Source of the DNA: Spirogloea muscicola
Lineage: Eukaryota > Streptophyta > Zygnematophyceae > Spirogloeales > Spirogloeaceae
DNA: 29,484 nt
Direction of reading: 5' to 3'
Assembly: GCA_009602725.1 (NCBI GenBank)
Contig: WELB01000137.1
Span: 372,964 to 402,447, forward strand
The notes below the pieces were generated by a model that had not been told where the DNA came from, searched no databases, and saw only the letters and a program-made list of their open reading frames with translations. Positions 1 to 11,700 of this stretch are shown here, piece after piece. The stretch's first letter is position 1. Each line of letters opens with the position of its first letter. The translations under genes and the position numbers were made by a program.

Positions 1-279
1 CCCCCCCCCCCCCCTTCCGGTCCTCAGCGAGAGCCCACCAAGCAGGCGAGGAGGGAGGTAGGGAGGGAGGCAGGCAGGCCCCCTCTCCCGGCAACCGCTC
101 CGCCGCCTCCCGGAGCCCACATTACGCTCCCCCCTTCCTTCTCCCCCCCCGCGGAGAGCCCAGTAAGCTGCTGCTCGTCCTAAAGCCCGCTCTCCGAGCG
201 CCCACCACCGCCCCTCCTCTCCTTCTCCATCTCCTCCTCCCGGCCTCGTTGGAGCAGCAGCCGGCCTTCGCCGCCCGCC
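1..279 (+). promoter_or_regulatory. C-rich upstream region and 5' UTR of the AZG-like gene
   Basis: The stretch opens with a run of 14 C and stays strongly C/T-rich up to the ATG at 280. No TATA element or other named promoter motif is evident. It is probably core promoter plus 5' UTR of the transporter gene, inferred from position only. The window edge may cut the promoter. Confidence 0.45.
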
Positions 280-3200
280 ATGGTGTCCTCCAACCCCGCC
301 GTGCTGCTCGACGACTTCTTCCAGATCAAGAAGCGCGGCTCCACGATCTTGACCGAGCTGCGGTGAGCACAGCGGGGCCCTGCTCCGCCGGCGAGCGCGC
401 CAATGCTGGGGCCGAGCAAGGCCAGGCCGCTTGAGATGGGGTGATGGTGGAGTTGGGCTCGCAGAGGCTGGCCTTGCCATGTCCGTCGTGAAAGAGTTGC
501 AGGTCCTGGGCGGACCCTCAGTTCCTCGAAGCTGAGCTGCCGACTCCTCTCTCTCGTCTCCTGCAGCGCTGGCTTCACGCTCTTCATCACGTCCGTGTAC
601 ATTCTCGCTCTCAACCCCGCCATCCTGTCCGGTGGAGGTCTCAACAAGGTCCCATCCTGCACCCTCCTGCTACTTGCTCGTTGCCTGGAAGTGTGTCGTA
701 GCATCCACGCAGTGGGACGCACTGAGAGGCCAAGGCATTGCTTACATTGCCTGTCGACGCAACCCGTGTTTCCGCATTATACTGTCGTCTGTAAGAGGGC
801 CGCCGCTGCATGGGAAGGAGGTTGCCTTTGCTCCTGCTGAAGGCATTTTCTGCAGTCATGTGCTGCTCTAAGTGCTGCTGCAGGGTCCTTGAAGTGCTCG
901 AGGGACCTTGTCTGCGCCACAATTTGTCTATTCTGGTGTCTGAGTCTCTTCCCTTACGTGCACGTTGTTCAGGAAGATGTCCTGCTGGCGACGGCCATCT
1001 CGACTGGGATTGCAACGGGCATCATGGGCCTGCTCGCCAACTACCCCTGGGTGGTGTCTGTGCAGCTAGGTACAAGCACCTGGCTTTGTTCTTGCTTCCG
1101 CTCTGACAAGTTGCTTGCACCCTCATCTTTGCTCACCAAGCATCATCTGACAGTGCGTCTCCAGCTTCCTTGACACTGACAGGGTCTCTGATTGCTTCTC
1201 GCTTGCTCTTACTGCCTTTCAACAACCAGGTACAAATGTCTTCTTTGTCTACAATGTGATCAAGCCAACAAGCACCGATGCCAACTGCGCGGCGCTGGGG
1301 CAGCCCATTCCGCCACCCAATGCAGATGGCACATCCCCGGGATGCTTCGACGTGCAAATCCCCTACCAAAAGGTTGGTCTGTCCACCCCCTACATGGTTA
1401 CTCCTTCATAGATTCTAGGACACTCTTTATCCCTGAGAACCGTCAGTTCCAGAGTGCCTACAATCCGGAGTGCTCAGTGCAAGCCCGCATGCCAAAGAAT
1501 TTTTCGTTTGTGTCCCTGCTGATAGCATCAGCCTCTTGACCTGTGGCTACCAGGTGCTTGCTGCAACCTTCCTTGAGGGCGTCATCTTCCTGGGCATCGC
1601 AGTCTGCGGCTTCCGGTCGTCCCTTATGGCCCTCATCCCCAAGACTATCCTCATGGCGGGTGCTGCTGGTATGTGCACTTCTCATTTGCAGAGCTTCCTC
1701 CATCATAAATGAAAACAGATGTTCTTACCCAGCTGGGCTGGTTTCTACTGACTTGATCCTGCTGTCATGGTTCCCTGGTGCCACTTACGATGAGACAAGC
1801 AGAGCCTTCCTGAACATTCACAGCTAGCTTGCATCTCTATGGAATTTGAGACGAGTGGGCTTAAATCAACACTTGCTGCCAGTTCACAAGATGAATTCCT
1901 TCAACAAAGCGCCCTGGTCGCTGCAGGTATTGGCCTCTTCATCGCATTTGTGGGCATGAAGGACATGGGCGTGAGTGTGCAAAATACGCCCCCAACGCTT
2001 GTACAATTCAATCACAAGGACTGGGACAAGTGCTTCCTGGACGACATCGGTGCTCCACGCTGCTGCTGGCTATCCCTGGCTGGCCTTGTTGTCACTGGCA
2101 TCCTGACTGTGTACATGATTCCGGGCTCTCTCATCATTGGTGAGCCTCAGACTTTTTGGTACCCCTTGACATGATTCACCATTCCTGCAATGTGCCCTTT
2201 GCCTACTTGTATGGAAAGTCAGTCATTCAGCTTCTAGGAGTTTGCACTTAAGCAAGACCTCCTTTGAATGTCTGCTCTCTTCACATCTGCAATGTGACCA
2301 CTTCTTAACATACTAGAGTCCTGATTATACCTGCCGCTTGCTGCTGTTTTGGCAGGCATTTTCTTTGTGACTTTCATTTCGTGGATCAAATTCAATTCCA
2401 CTGCACCTAAGTACACACACATCCCCAAGTTCCATGAATCAGCTGGCAGCTTGAGCTTTGCCTGGGGTCACAGGACTGGCAAACTTATTGAGGCCATGAT
2501 CACATTCCTGTACCTCGACTTCATCGGCAGCTGCATCACCTTCTATTCCATGGGCACCATGATGGACATCATCGATGAGGAGACTGGCATGCTCCCCAAT
2601 ACCAACAAGGTGAGTCAGCCTACAGAGTGAGGTGACTTGCTGGTTATCTAGATTGGAATAGCCTCAAAGACCATGTGAGGATGTCTTTGTTGTTGATCAC
2701 ATTACAGATAGTTGCATGGTATCGTTTGCGGCTTTCTTGTATATATCACAAGAGAAAGTGGAACTGAGCTGCTCAGGATATGTACCAAATTACCAAGACA
2801 GAGTGAGGCTGCAGTAAGCAGGAGCAACTCCAAGAGATAACTGAGCAGAGAATGTTGTTCTGCTGCAGGGCTTTGTGGCTGATGCTGTGGGCACCATGAT
2901 GGGCGGCCTCCTGGGCTCGTCCTGCCTAACCACTTACGTGGAATCTGCATCTGCTGTTAAGGAGGGCGGCCGCACAGGCCTCACAGCCGTTGTCTGCTCA
3001 GTTCTCTTCTTCCTTATGTGCTTCCTCTCACCCATTTTTGCGGGGCCCATTCCGGACATCGCGCTGGGGCCTATCCTGGTCATTGTTGGTGTCCTCATCT
3101 TCAACGATGCCATTGTCCAGCTTGACTGGAAGGACCTCACTGAGGCCGTGCCTGCATTCCTGGCCATAATTGTGCAACCCTTCACCAACAACATCGCATA

Positions 3201-3456
3201 TGGAGCCATCGCTGGCATCGTCGCGTTCATCATTGCCAAGGGCGTGACATACCAGCTGCACCCACATCAGAAGAAGTGGCCGGGATACGCCACGTGCACC
3301 GCGTGGCTGGAGAAGCAGAACGCCAAGTCCATGAAGATGGACATGGAGAAGTGGGGCGGCGGCGAGCCGCCCGAGTTCGAGGGCGCGCCCGTTAAGAAGG
3401 GCCCGCCGCAACCCATTGTCGAACCGACTGGCACCACTCCCGCACCCATGGCGTAA
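280..3456 (+). CDS. AzgA/AZG-like purine (adenine/guanine/hypoxanthine) permease, eight exons
   Basis: Exons 280-362, 567-648, 973-1069, 1230-1372, 1554-1668, 1927-2139, 2356-2609 and 2869-3456 join in frame to 1,575 nt (524 residues), close to the usual AZG length. Every intron is GT-AG and every phase matches. The protein is a polytopic plasma-membrane-type transporter of the NCS2/AzgA family, expected to import purines (and cytokinin in plants) by proton symport. Recognisable blocks are SVYILALNPAIL (first membrane helix), LAATFLEGVIFLGIAVCGFR, GIGLFIAFVGMKDMG, the segment around TYVESASAVKEGGRTGL, and GPILVIVGVLI. It differs from plant AZG1 in several places. The family signature APGMGxNAFF reads SVQLGTNVFF, the D-T-x-G-T site reads FLYLDFIGSCITF, and the GTSPVT loop reads GSSCLTT. 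A Cys-containing loop of about 30 residues (DANCAALGQPIPPPNADGTS region) follows the third helix. The C-terminal tail is Pro/Lys-rich. The family call is firm; the substrate is uncertain because of these changes. Confidence 0.92.
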
Positions 3457-4605
3457 GATACACTCGGATCCATCAGTGAGATTGACAAAGAGAAGCCGAT
3501 GGCCCTGCCCTCCCTCCTTGTAGCATCAATAGGTCCCTTAGTAGCGAGCACTCCCCAGAGTAGCCACCACTCTTGCGGCCGCTGCCCTTTTGCTCTTGAG
3601 CAAGTGATGCCCAGCCAGTTCCGACTGGCATTGGAGCATTTTGGCTGTACATTGACCGTTGTCATACGACTAACAAGCCCACCATCGGTGACAACTGTCA
3701 ATCTGCATGCTTTATCGCCAGCAAGCCTTCGTCAAGGTGCTGCTCTGGCATAGTTGCCAAGCCTCCGAGCCTTAGGCCCGGGTCCAGTTTAATGCTAAGA
3801 AAGGACTGGGCGACAGTCCGGTCGGATGGTGTCTTTTCAGGTGCAAGCACAAACTGTGCAGAAGCTAGGTATAATTCCAGCTTGTATATGGCACATAAAT
3901 TAGAGCTATAGAAGTCTTAGGAAAGAGAGGATCTAGATTTAGGCACATACGAAAGCCTGCTTTCCAGGCGCAAGACCAATTATTGACCACTTACATAAGC
4001 CCGTTGAAACTCATGCCCAGCATCCGCCCTCTGGCACACTGAGTCATAGGGTGGTGGAAGGTCAGCCTGCTGCATGTTATATCTTTATTCGAAATGTGTG
4101 CTGCCATTGAAGTGAACACCAGTGTCCTGTTTGTTCCTACACTCTACGTTTAAGAGGGTTGCACTTTCGTTTCAATCTGCAACCTTAGACCTTACTGCGT
4201 GCAGTACGAAATTCTTGCTGATAACATGAAGCCAAAAGCCTAACTATTCCAAGGGATAGATGGACATCACCTCACTTCAACTTGAGCCTAGAGAAGGCAA
4301 TGCCTGCTAATGGCGCAGAGGCCACATCCCCCTGGAAGTTGGCAGTTGGCAGCTCTCCAAATTGAGCAACCTGCCAGCAATTGCAGATTGTGGAGTTACA
4401 GATTTATACCAGCAACTGCATGTGAAACTTGCATGAGAGGATATCCAGGAGCTGGATGTGCTGCAATGGTTAGAGATGCATACAAGCAAGCCATCCGTCC
4501 AGCATAACCTGATTGATGTAGGGACTCACATCCAAGCTGCTCTGCTGTCTCGAGCTCGATAGAAATGCTTTTGGCTGCTCTCCTCTAGCTCCCAGCTCCT
4601 TCATC
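3457..4605. other. Convergent intergenic region (3' UTRs)
   Basis: This lies between the stop of the AZG-like gene (plus) and the stop of the poly(A) polymerase gene (minus). No convincing coding exon or RNA gene is seen. A TTACA near 4393 would read TGTAA, the chlorophyte-type poly(A) signal, on the minus strand. That fits a 3' end for the downstream minus-strand gene but is unproven. Confidence 0.5.
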
Positions 4606-7600
4606 TCAATTTTGTGAGGCGGCAATGCTCGGCAGGATCTTGGCAAGCAGGCGGACTGACGCAACCATCGTTGCTAACTCTGTGAGATGGCTATTCAGCA
4701 CTGCATACGCGTCCGCACAGGCCTGGAGATGACCGAACCAAAACAGGCCTGTCACAAAAGTGAGGGTATTGCTAGTCCATGTACCACATGTAGATGACCC
4801 GGCGAAACCATCTGCAGCAACGCCTTACTCGCTCAAAAAGGTGGACCAGAAGTACACCGACGACTGCAAAGATGCGGAGCCACGAGAGCGGCAGAGGCGA
4901 CCTTGGTGCACTGGAGCACACGGAAGCAGTTGCGCCCCACATTGTTTGAGATGTCCAGAGGGTCCTCGATGCATAGTGGATCGATGCTGGCACAGGCAAA
5001 TGCGCAAGCGGAAAAGATGTGTAACAGACAACAACAACAAACCTTAAGTGTGAATCATCTGGCCTTCCAGCGGGCGGAAGAGGCTGGCAAGAAGCCGACA
5101 AGCTGTCAAGCCAAGTCAGACAATCCATGACAAACTGAGTAATTTCTGATTCCTCAAAGCTTTGCCTGTTACTTTCTGAGTGTATACCTGTACACGTGGC
5201 TTCTCTCAACGTACATGCCTCCTCCCCAGATGCTGACGCTCACTCTCCTTGGGTCAAATACGCAGCTGCACAATTGCAGCAATACGTCGTGCTCTACTTG
5301 AGAGGCAATTTGACCAGTAACTGAAGCAACAATGAGCTACAACTTCGAAGGTGTGCTGGATTCTATGGATGCAAATTCCACATGTCATAGTTGGCATGAC
5401 AAGCAATGTCCAATGCAGATGCAGTGCCTCCAGGTATGCAGGCAAAAGGACATTTTGGCAGCCACAGCCTGATCCCTAGACTGGGACAGGTCAGACCGCG
5501 TGACATGAATTCACTACATTAGGTTGACTACTTTGCCGACAAATAAATAGAATCAAACATTACCCAAAGAAGTGCAGGAAGCCCATGAGAAGGCTACCCA
5601 AGCTCTGCAGGACGAAGTTGCGAGTTCTTTATGCACTTGCACGCACGAGAAGATTCCTGTACAGCTGCTAAAGTGTACAGCAGAGCACATTCTGCAACAG
5701 CCTCATATGGGTAACTCACAGTGACAAAGCTCTATAGCTGCTAGCGCCAACAACAAAAGTACTGGTCATGTGATACTAATCTTCTGGGAGCAGAGATTCA
5801 ATCGTACTCAGGTTCAACGACTCTGCATCTAGGCAATTTTGGTAAAATAACAAACCAAGGAAAGTAGCTTATGATTGTCTGTGGTGTTTGCATTACCTGG
5901 GAGGGCAGATTTCGCTTCACATGCTGCTGGTGCTGAAGGAATCGCGTGATAAGCAGCACCTGATCACAGGAAAAGAGAATCTGTCAACCCTCACCGTTGA
6001 CAAACTCTTTCTGCAACATTTTACTAGTTTACGACCAGCATGACGTGTAGGTTGCCAATGACTATTGCAGGCTAACCAGCACTACACAGCGTCCGGGGGA
6101 AGAGGACTTTGGGCAGCCGACCAGCAATTGTGTTAGGTTGTACAACAATGTTAAAGATACTGTACGCTTCACAAAGTGCGACCAAATTAGGTCCGGGCTA
6201 GTGGGCAAATCAGTGACATCTAGATTGCTGTGGATGCTGATGGTAAGGAGGATTTGTCATCACTCATAGTCAATGTTTGTGTAAGTCACCTGATGCAATG
6301 ACATTACTCTGGCATTACGGACTCTAACAGTAAGGTACATCAGGGGGATTGATACCTATGGCTTATATACCAGGCTTTCTGAGACACAGTACTGCGTTAC
6401 TATTTCTGCATGGCTAGTGCTTGGACCGATGGACGTCACCAGGCAGTAGGAACTCAAGCCCCCTGTGTAGGGATGGTCCAGGCTGCGGTCGGTCAGGAAT
6501 TGCTTCAGCACCAACGCCAGGGGGATGATAGCTGGGAACTCCCCACAAAGCTCTCTCACCTGTGACCATGATGCAAGCTAGGTCTCTCAGGAGAAGCTAG
6601 CTTGAGGCTAGCAGCCCATGAATCACGCTATCACAGCTACTTTTGGAAGGCTGGGCAGAGAATGCGATAGGATAGTAACAAAGATAGCACAAAGATGCGG
6701 CTCCAAGCTGATGGCACATGCTGCCATTTGGCAGCAACTGCTGGCTATGACTACTTTGGCTGAGATTAGCAAAACAAGAATGTGTGGCGGCATAGAATAT
6801 CATGAACAGCGTGAGTATCATAATGTAACCATGTATGCATCAAGTGAGGTTCTTGATCTTCACGTACAAGCTCCGCTGTGCGAAGACCCGTGTGCGAGGG
6901 CCCCTCAAAGCTCACATCCATGCGGACGAGCATCCTACTCTCCGGCCCACCCCAGATCATCTGGGTGCTTGACCCATCTCCAGCAACTCCGCAGACCTTT
7001 GGTGGCAGAAGCCCTCCAAGACTTGTTCCAGAGGCAGTTGAATTTGGAATTTGAGCAACAAGCTTGAGTATGGGAACCTGCATGCACGCAGGCCTGTCAA
7101 GAGTGTTGAGTGCAGGCAACGAGAGGTCCACAATCGAGTTTCTAAGCACATGAAGGGCTTGATAATTGTGTAATAATAATACAGTATTGGCAATAGAAGT
7201 TCATCTAACCAAAAGTAATTGCAGAAGTGGCCTATCAGGAAGCATGGGCGATCCCTGAGCTGGGGCGTGTCACGGACTAATGAACTCCTGGCAATGAGGA
7301 CCTCACAGTAGGATCGAATGGTATGCAGCTACAAGCATTGTGCTGCCAGTCACTCACAGCAGTATTCTCAATGATTGTGATGGAGTCACTTTTGACCCAA
7401 TCCTGGTCAGCGAGGTACCTTGCTGCATGCTGCTAGATGGCCAAGCTTAACTCAATGTGCTCTCAGGTAAAATTTCATTGAACAAATAGATACTCAGCCC
7501 AACACAACCAAGTGCACTGTCTTCAAAGCTTTGAAAAAGGTCGCTCCAGTCAACATCTGGAGAGCTTACTTGGAGGCAGGTCTCCTTGATCCCGTTGCGA

Positions 7601-8455
7601 CCCTCCAAAATGCCAGCCTCCTTGATTGGCTCCTGCAGGAGGCATGGAAGAACAGACTCTTGCAGTGCAATAAACGAAAGCTGCTGTGTGCACGCTGGTA
7701 AAGAGAAAACTCAAGACTCAAGAGTACCTACCTATACCTGGTTGCCCAGGCACAAGACTGCACTAGATGTGGAAAAGTGGAGGACAGAGCCAAATTATTC
7801 CACCTTCAGAAGACATGAACAAAGAAAAGTGGTGCATCCTCTAGAGTCAAAAGCCCTACTCCTAAATGCTGATGTCTCTGGTGTGTTTTGATGAGGTCTG
7901 GTTGTATGACTATACTTTGAAATGATCGGCAACAGCAGCTTCAGCCAACTAAAGCGTACCAGGTTGCGGACAGGGGGCAGGCAGACCACGATGTCGACAT
8001 CCGACGTGGGCAGCGCAAGGCCCGTCGCGGTGGACCCAAAGCGCTTCACCCTGGACCGGGGCCAAAGGACCTGCAGCGCGCGCTCCAGTCGCTTGATGGC
8101 CGCCGCCTGACACTGCTTGCGAGCGTGCACCTCGTTCGCCACCTGTCTTGCGCCAGCTGACGATCCTTATCATGGGATTTTAATGAGCTGCCTTCCAGTG
8201 GCACAACAAGCCCAACAAGCAGGGAAGGTGCTGGACCTTATGCACACCAAAGACGTGGGTATGCTCAGAATGCATCACAGTAGAAGATGCAAACAAGTCA
8301 ACCCTCTATGCTTCTCGTCCTCCTGCACTTGATGGGCAAACATCTGATACCTCCACACAGAAAGCCTCCATCTCCTGATGGAGGTGACTCTCCAGGGCAA
8401 CTGCAGCGGGCTGTGTTTGCCACGGCCGCATTGGCAGCTTCATGTCGGGCTGCAT
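4606..8455 (-). CDS. Non-canonical poly(A) polymerase, Trf4/PAPD5 type
   Basis: Minus-strand exons are 8449-8351, 8142-7960, 7632-7570, 7429-7358, 7077-6868, 6559-6440, 5959-5897, 5604-5564 (41 nt), 5265-5188, 4986-4902 and 4722-4606. All junctions are GT-AG and in phase; about 377 codons. Homologues adenylate aberrant RNAs, rRNA precursors and sn/snoRNAs in the nucleus for exosome decay or trimming (TRAMP-like complex). Family landmarks in order: PWQTQPAAVALESHLHQEME (N-terminal helix), FGSTATGLALPTSDVDIVV (nucleotidyltransferase GS motif and catalytic DVD), LVAQIPNS and RMDVSFE (third catalytic Asp), then the PAP-associated domain with HPYTGGLSSYCL, SLGSLLMGFLHFFG, FDPRRVSVSIWGGG, DPLDISNNVGRNCFRV and CTKACADAYAVL. 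The stop is at 4608-4606. The start is unresolved: an ATG at 8455 gives a compact enzyme, but the first exon can equally begin at a CAG acceptor (8449) and continue from the exons upstream. The 7429 acceptor could be shifted by three bases. Confidence 0.9.
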
Positions 8456-8705
8456 TGAAGCTCACACACATGCTCACCATTGAACGGCCATAACACTGAT
8501 GTTGTATGGGTAAGATGCACTAAACTAAGGTCACAATGCTGGTCACTGACTCCCTCATCAGTTGCTGCAATCTGTACACAAGTGTCCTGCACAAAAGTTG
8601 CACTGGACAAGCAGCGTCCCACTCCAGTATTCACAAGTGCAACAACAACGATCTTGTAGAGCTTCCATGGTGCTCTCACATAAGACATGTGCTTGTCGAT
8701 CTTAC

Positions 8706-11700
8706 ATGCTCTAGCGGCTCCAGACAGAGTGGAGGTATCTGGGCCAGAGTTGGATGCAGTATCGTGACGCCCATGGGAGCCCCATGAAGCCGCCGCTTGA
8801 TGGTTCGCACGGCCTTCTCGTGATCGCGGCTCACACTGGCAGATGATATTGCTGCCGCCGCCTCCCAGTGCCGCGGGCTGCCGGACATGACGAACACAGA
8901 AGCGCACGGGTCAGCAGAGCATTTGGCATATGACACGCTTTGAGAGGAGAGCTTCTAGTCACAGTCTAATTGTTCAGCATTCCAATGTCTTAGCAAAGAA
9001 TCCACAAGTGAATGCATCAATATCCAATCATTTCCTTAATTAAGGAGGACAAGCCCACCTGGAGCTTCCTGATCGTGCAGTCTGGAAGCTCTTGCGACGC
9101 AAGGAGGCACCGGAAACTGGCGAAGGTGGCGGCGGCGGCGGCGGAAGGGCCGGGGGAACAGAGCGCAACACAGGTGAGGATGGTCGGTGCTTGCCACACC
9201 GGTCACCCTCCCTCCTCCCTGCTGAGCCACCGCCAGGCACATGGACAGCGTGGCCCCCTGCTGCTGCCGCTGCATCCCAGACATGCTTGGCGGAGGACTG
9301 TCGCGAAATGGGCGGCGTGGTGCTGTATCGGAAGCTCTGCAGAAGGCTGCCGCTGCTGTGGCTACCACCTCCGCCAGGAGCTTTGGCGACTGCCTGCACC
9401 GCTGGCAGCGTCCTCACCAAGATCGGCCGTAGGCGTGGGTCATGCAGGATTGCATCTCCGCCGCCGCCGCCGGCCCGGCCGTGGCTGCCGCCCTCTGATA
9501 CCCCATGGTCCTCTTTCTCTGGCAGGCACGCGGCACCTTTACCTCCACCTTCCATGCTGCCCTGTTCGACAGCACCTTCCATCTTGCTGTCCGCGTCTGG
9601 AATGTCCTTGGTGACAGCGCTGTTCTTGCTTATAAAAGCCACAAGCTCGCCAGGCGGAGCGTAGCCAAGCAGGTGGAGGTCGGCAGCAGCCGAGGCCGGC
9701 AGAGGCGACGACGAGGCGGAGGGGTGCTCAGAGTGCAGCGGCGGCTGCTGGAGGAGGAGGGAGGCTGGGTGGTAGCTGCGGATGTCGTCCAGCACCGCGC
9801 CAGCGTCAGCCTCGCGCCGCGCCCACCAGCTCTCCTCGGAGCCCGCCGACGAGGAGTAGGACGCCGGGAGCTCGGCCGGCACGCCCAGGTCCGCCACCGT
9901 CCAGTACAGCACGCCGCCACCAAAGATCTCGTGGTAGTCCCGGTCGTCGCCGCAGCTGTGCTGCCCATCCTCCTCAGCCTCACCGCTGGCCATCTGGGCA
10001 CCGCCATTGTGGGTCCCACCTCTGAAGTGCTCTGCGGCGGCGTAAGGCCCGACGCCGAGCTCTGCATCGTTGTCCTGCCAGGGCGGCTCCAGCGCCTGGT
10101 TCCATGATGGGCTGCTGTTGCCCTCCAGCCTGTCGATCTCTTCGCCGTGAGGTGGGCAACCTACCCAGCAGGGATGGTAACAATCAATATGTAGTGATAG
10201 ACTGACATGAGCCCAAAATAATTGTGTCGTGGATTTGGTGAGGTGCCGGAGATTGTCAAAGCTGATAATCAGGAGTAAGAGGCACTGAAGTTGGGTCGAA
10301 GTGTGACAGCAAGAGGTAGAGGTAGGATTCAACAGTCAATTTAAGTACGTCTCAACCCAATTTAAGTACGTCTCAACTGCAAGCACCCCGAGCTACACCA
10401 TTGGTTTGATGTATTTGCATTTGGGATTGTACTTTGTACGTAGGACTCAAAGATTCTTCTAAGAGAATGGCTCCAAACTCGCCTGCCAGGACTCTAGGCC
10501 AATCTATTAGGTGGGTGACTCGACAAATAAACCATCTATGTGTGTACAACTTTACAAGGACAAACTGAGAGGCAAGTACAAACCAGAACAGATCCCGCTG
10601 GCCACGAGTGTTGCACGCAGCTGCTGGTGGAGCCGCTCAGCATCCGAGCACCTTGGCGAGTCTGGCAAGTCCTCCGCCTCGGTTCTGCTGGCTGCCGGCA
10701 GCACTGGCGTAAAAGCGACCACCGGGTGTGAGAAGGTGATCGGCCGGTGCGCCGATGAGCCCCAGAGTGGCCACTCGTGCCAGCACTTTTGCTGGACTGG
10801 CGGCGACCAGGGCGGCAGCCGCGCTGGCGGCAGTCGGTCACGGGCTGGCATGGGCACCCTGCAGGCGATGCTGCCGGCAGGAACCTCAATGGGTGCGGAC
10901 GAGGCCAGCGGCGGCTCTGGCGGCAGCTGCGGCTGCGGCAGCACCAGGCTGATGGTTCCAATGCAGATGCCCTCCAGCGGCGGCTGCCACTTGCCAGCGA
11001 CGTTCCCCTCAGAGCTGCCGTTGTCCTTGGGCGCTGTGACACCTGCGCCACCAACACCTGCCTCCTCTTGCTCGACACTTTGGAGTATAACACACTTGTC
11101 CACGATAGCATCATCGCCATCCTGAGCAACTTTGTTGCTGGCAGCAGCGGCGTCACCAGGACAAGGGCAATTTAAGTCATCACAGCCACAAGCTTTAATG
11201 CTGTCGCTGCGGTGGATCTCCAGTGCGCAGTTGGCATTCTGTGCCTGCAGACAGGAGCATGTCACTGACATTCTTTAGTAAAACTCAGCATTTACAGTCT
11301 GCATAATTGGGGTATACATTCATGAATAAAACTTGCCTTCTGATAATGCTTGGGCTGCAACACCATGCTAGACTTCAGGCGGCCGCCGCTACCGAGCCCG
11401 TGCTTCTGCTGCTGCCTGCCCTGACGACGGGTGGGCTGCCATAAGCCGCCATCTCCACCACTATCGACCCTGCCGGCGTTGTCGCTGCCAATGGCAATCT
11501 CCGCTTTGCCGGCTTGCACTACAGCCTCTATCAGTGGCTTGCTTGCCACCTGATTGTCAAACTTGGCACGCATTGCAGGCTTGCCTCCACCCTCATGCAC
11601 AACTGCAGGCATCGTCTTGACGGCCTCCTTGACACCCTCGGCAGCGCGCGTCTGCAGTACATTTCGTTTCTTCCTCTGCTTGACATTGGCCTTGCTCTTG

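Noticed and set aside
8706-8877. Possible VHS-like helix (DHEKAVRTIKRRL) in the last unknown exon
   Set aside because: Only one short helix resembles the family. The conserved following block is absent in any frame, so no domain is claimed.
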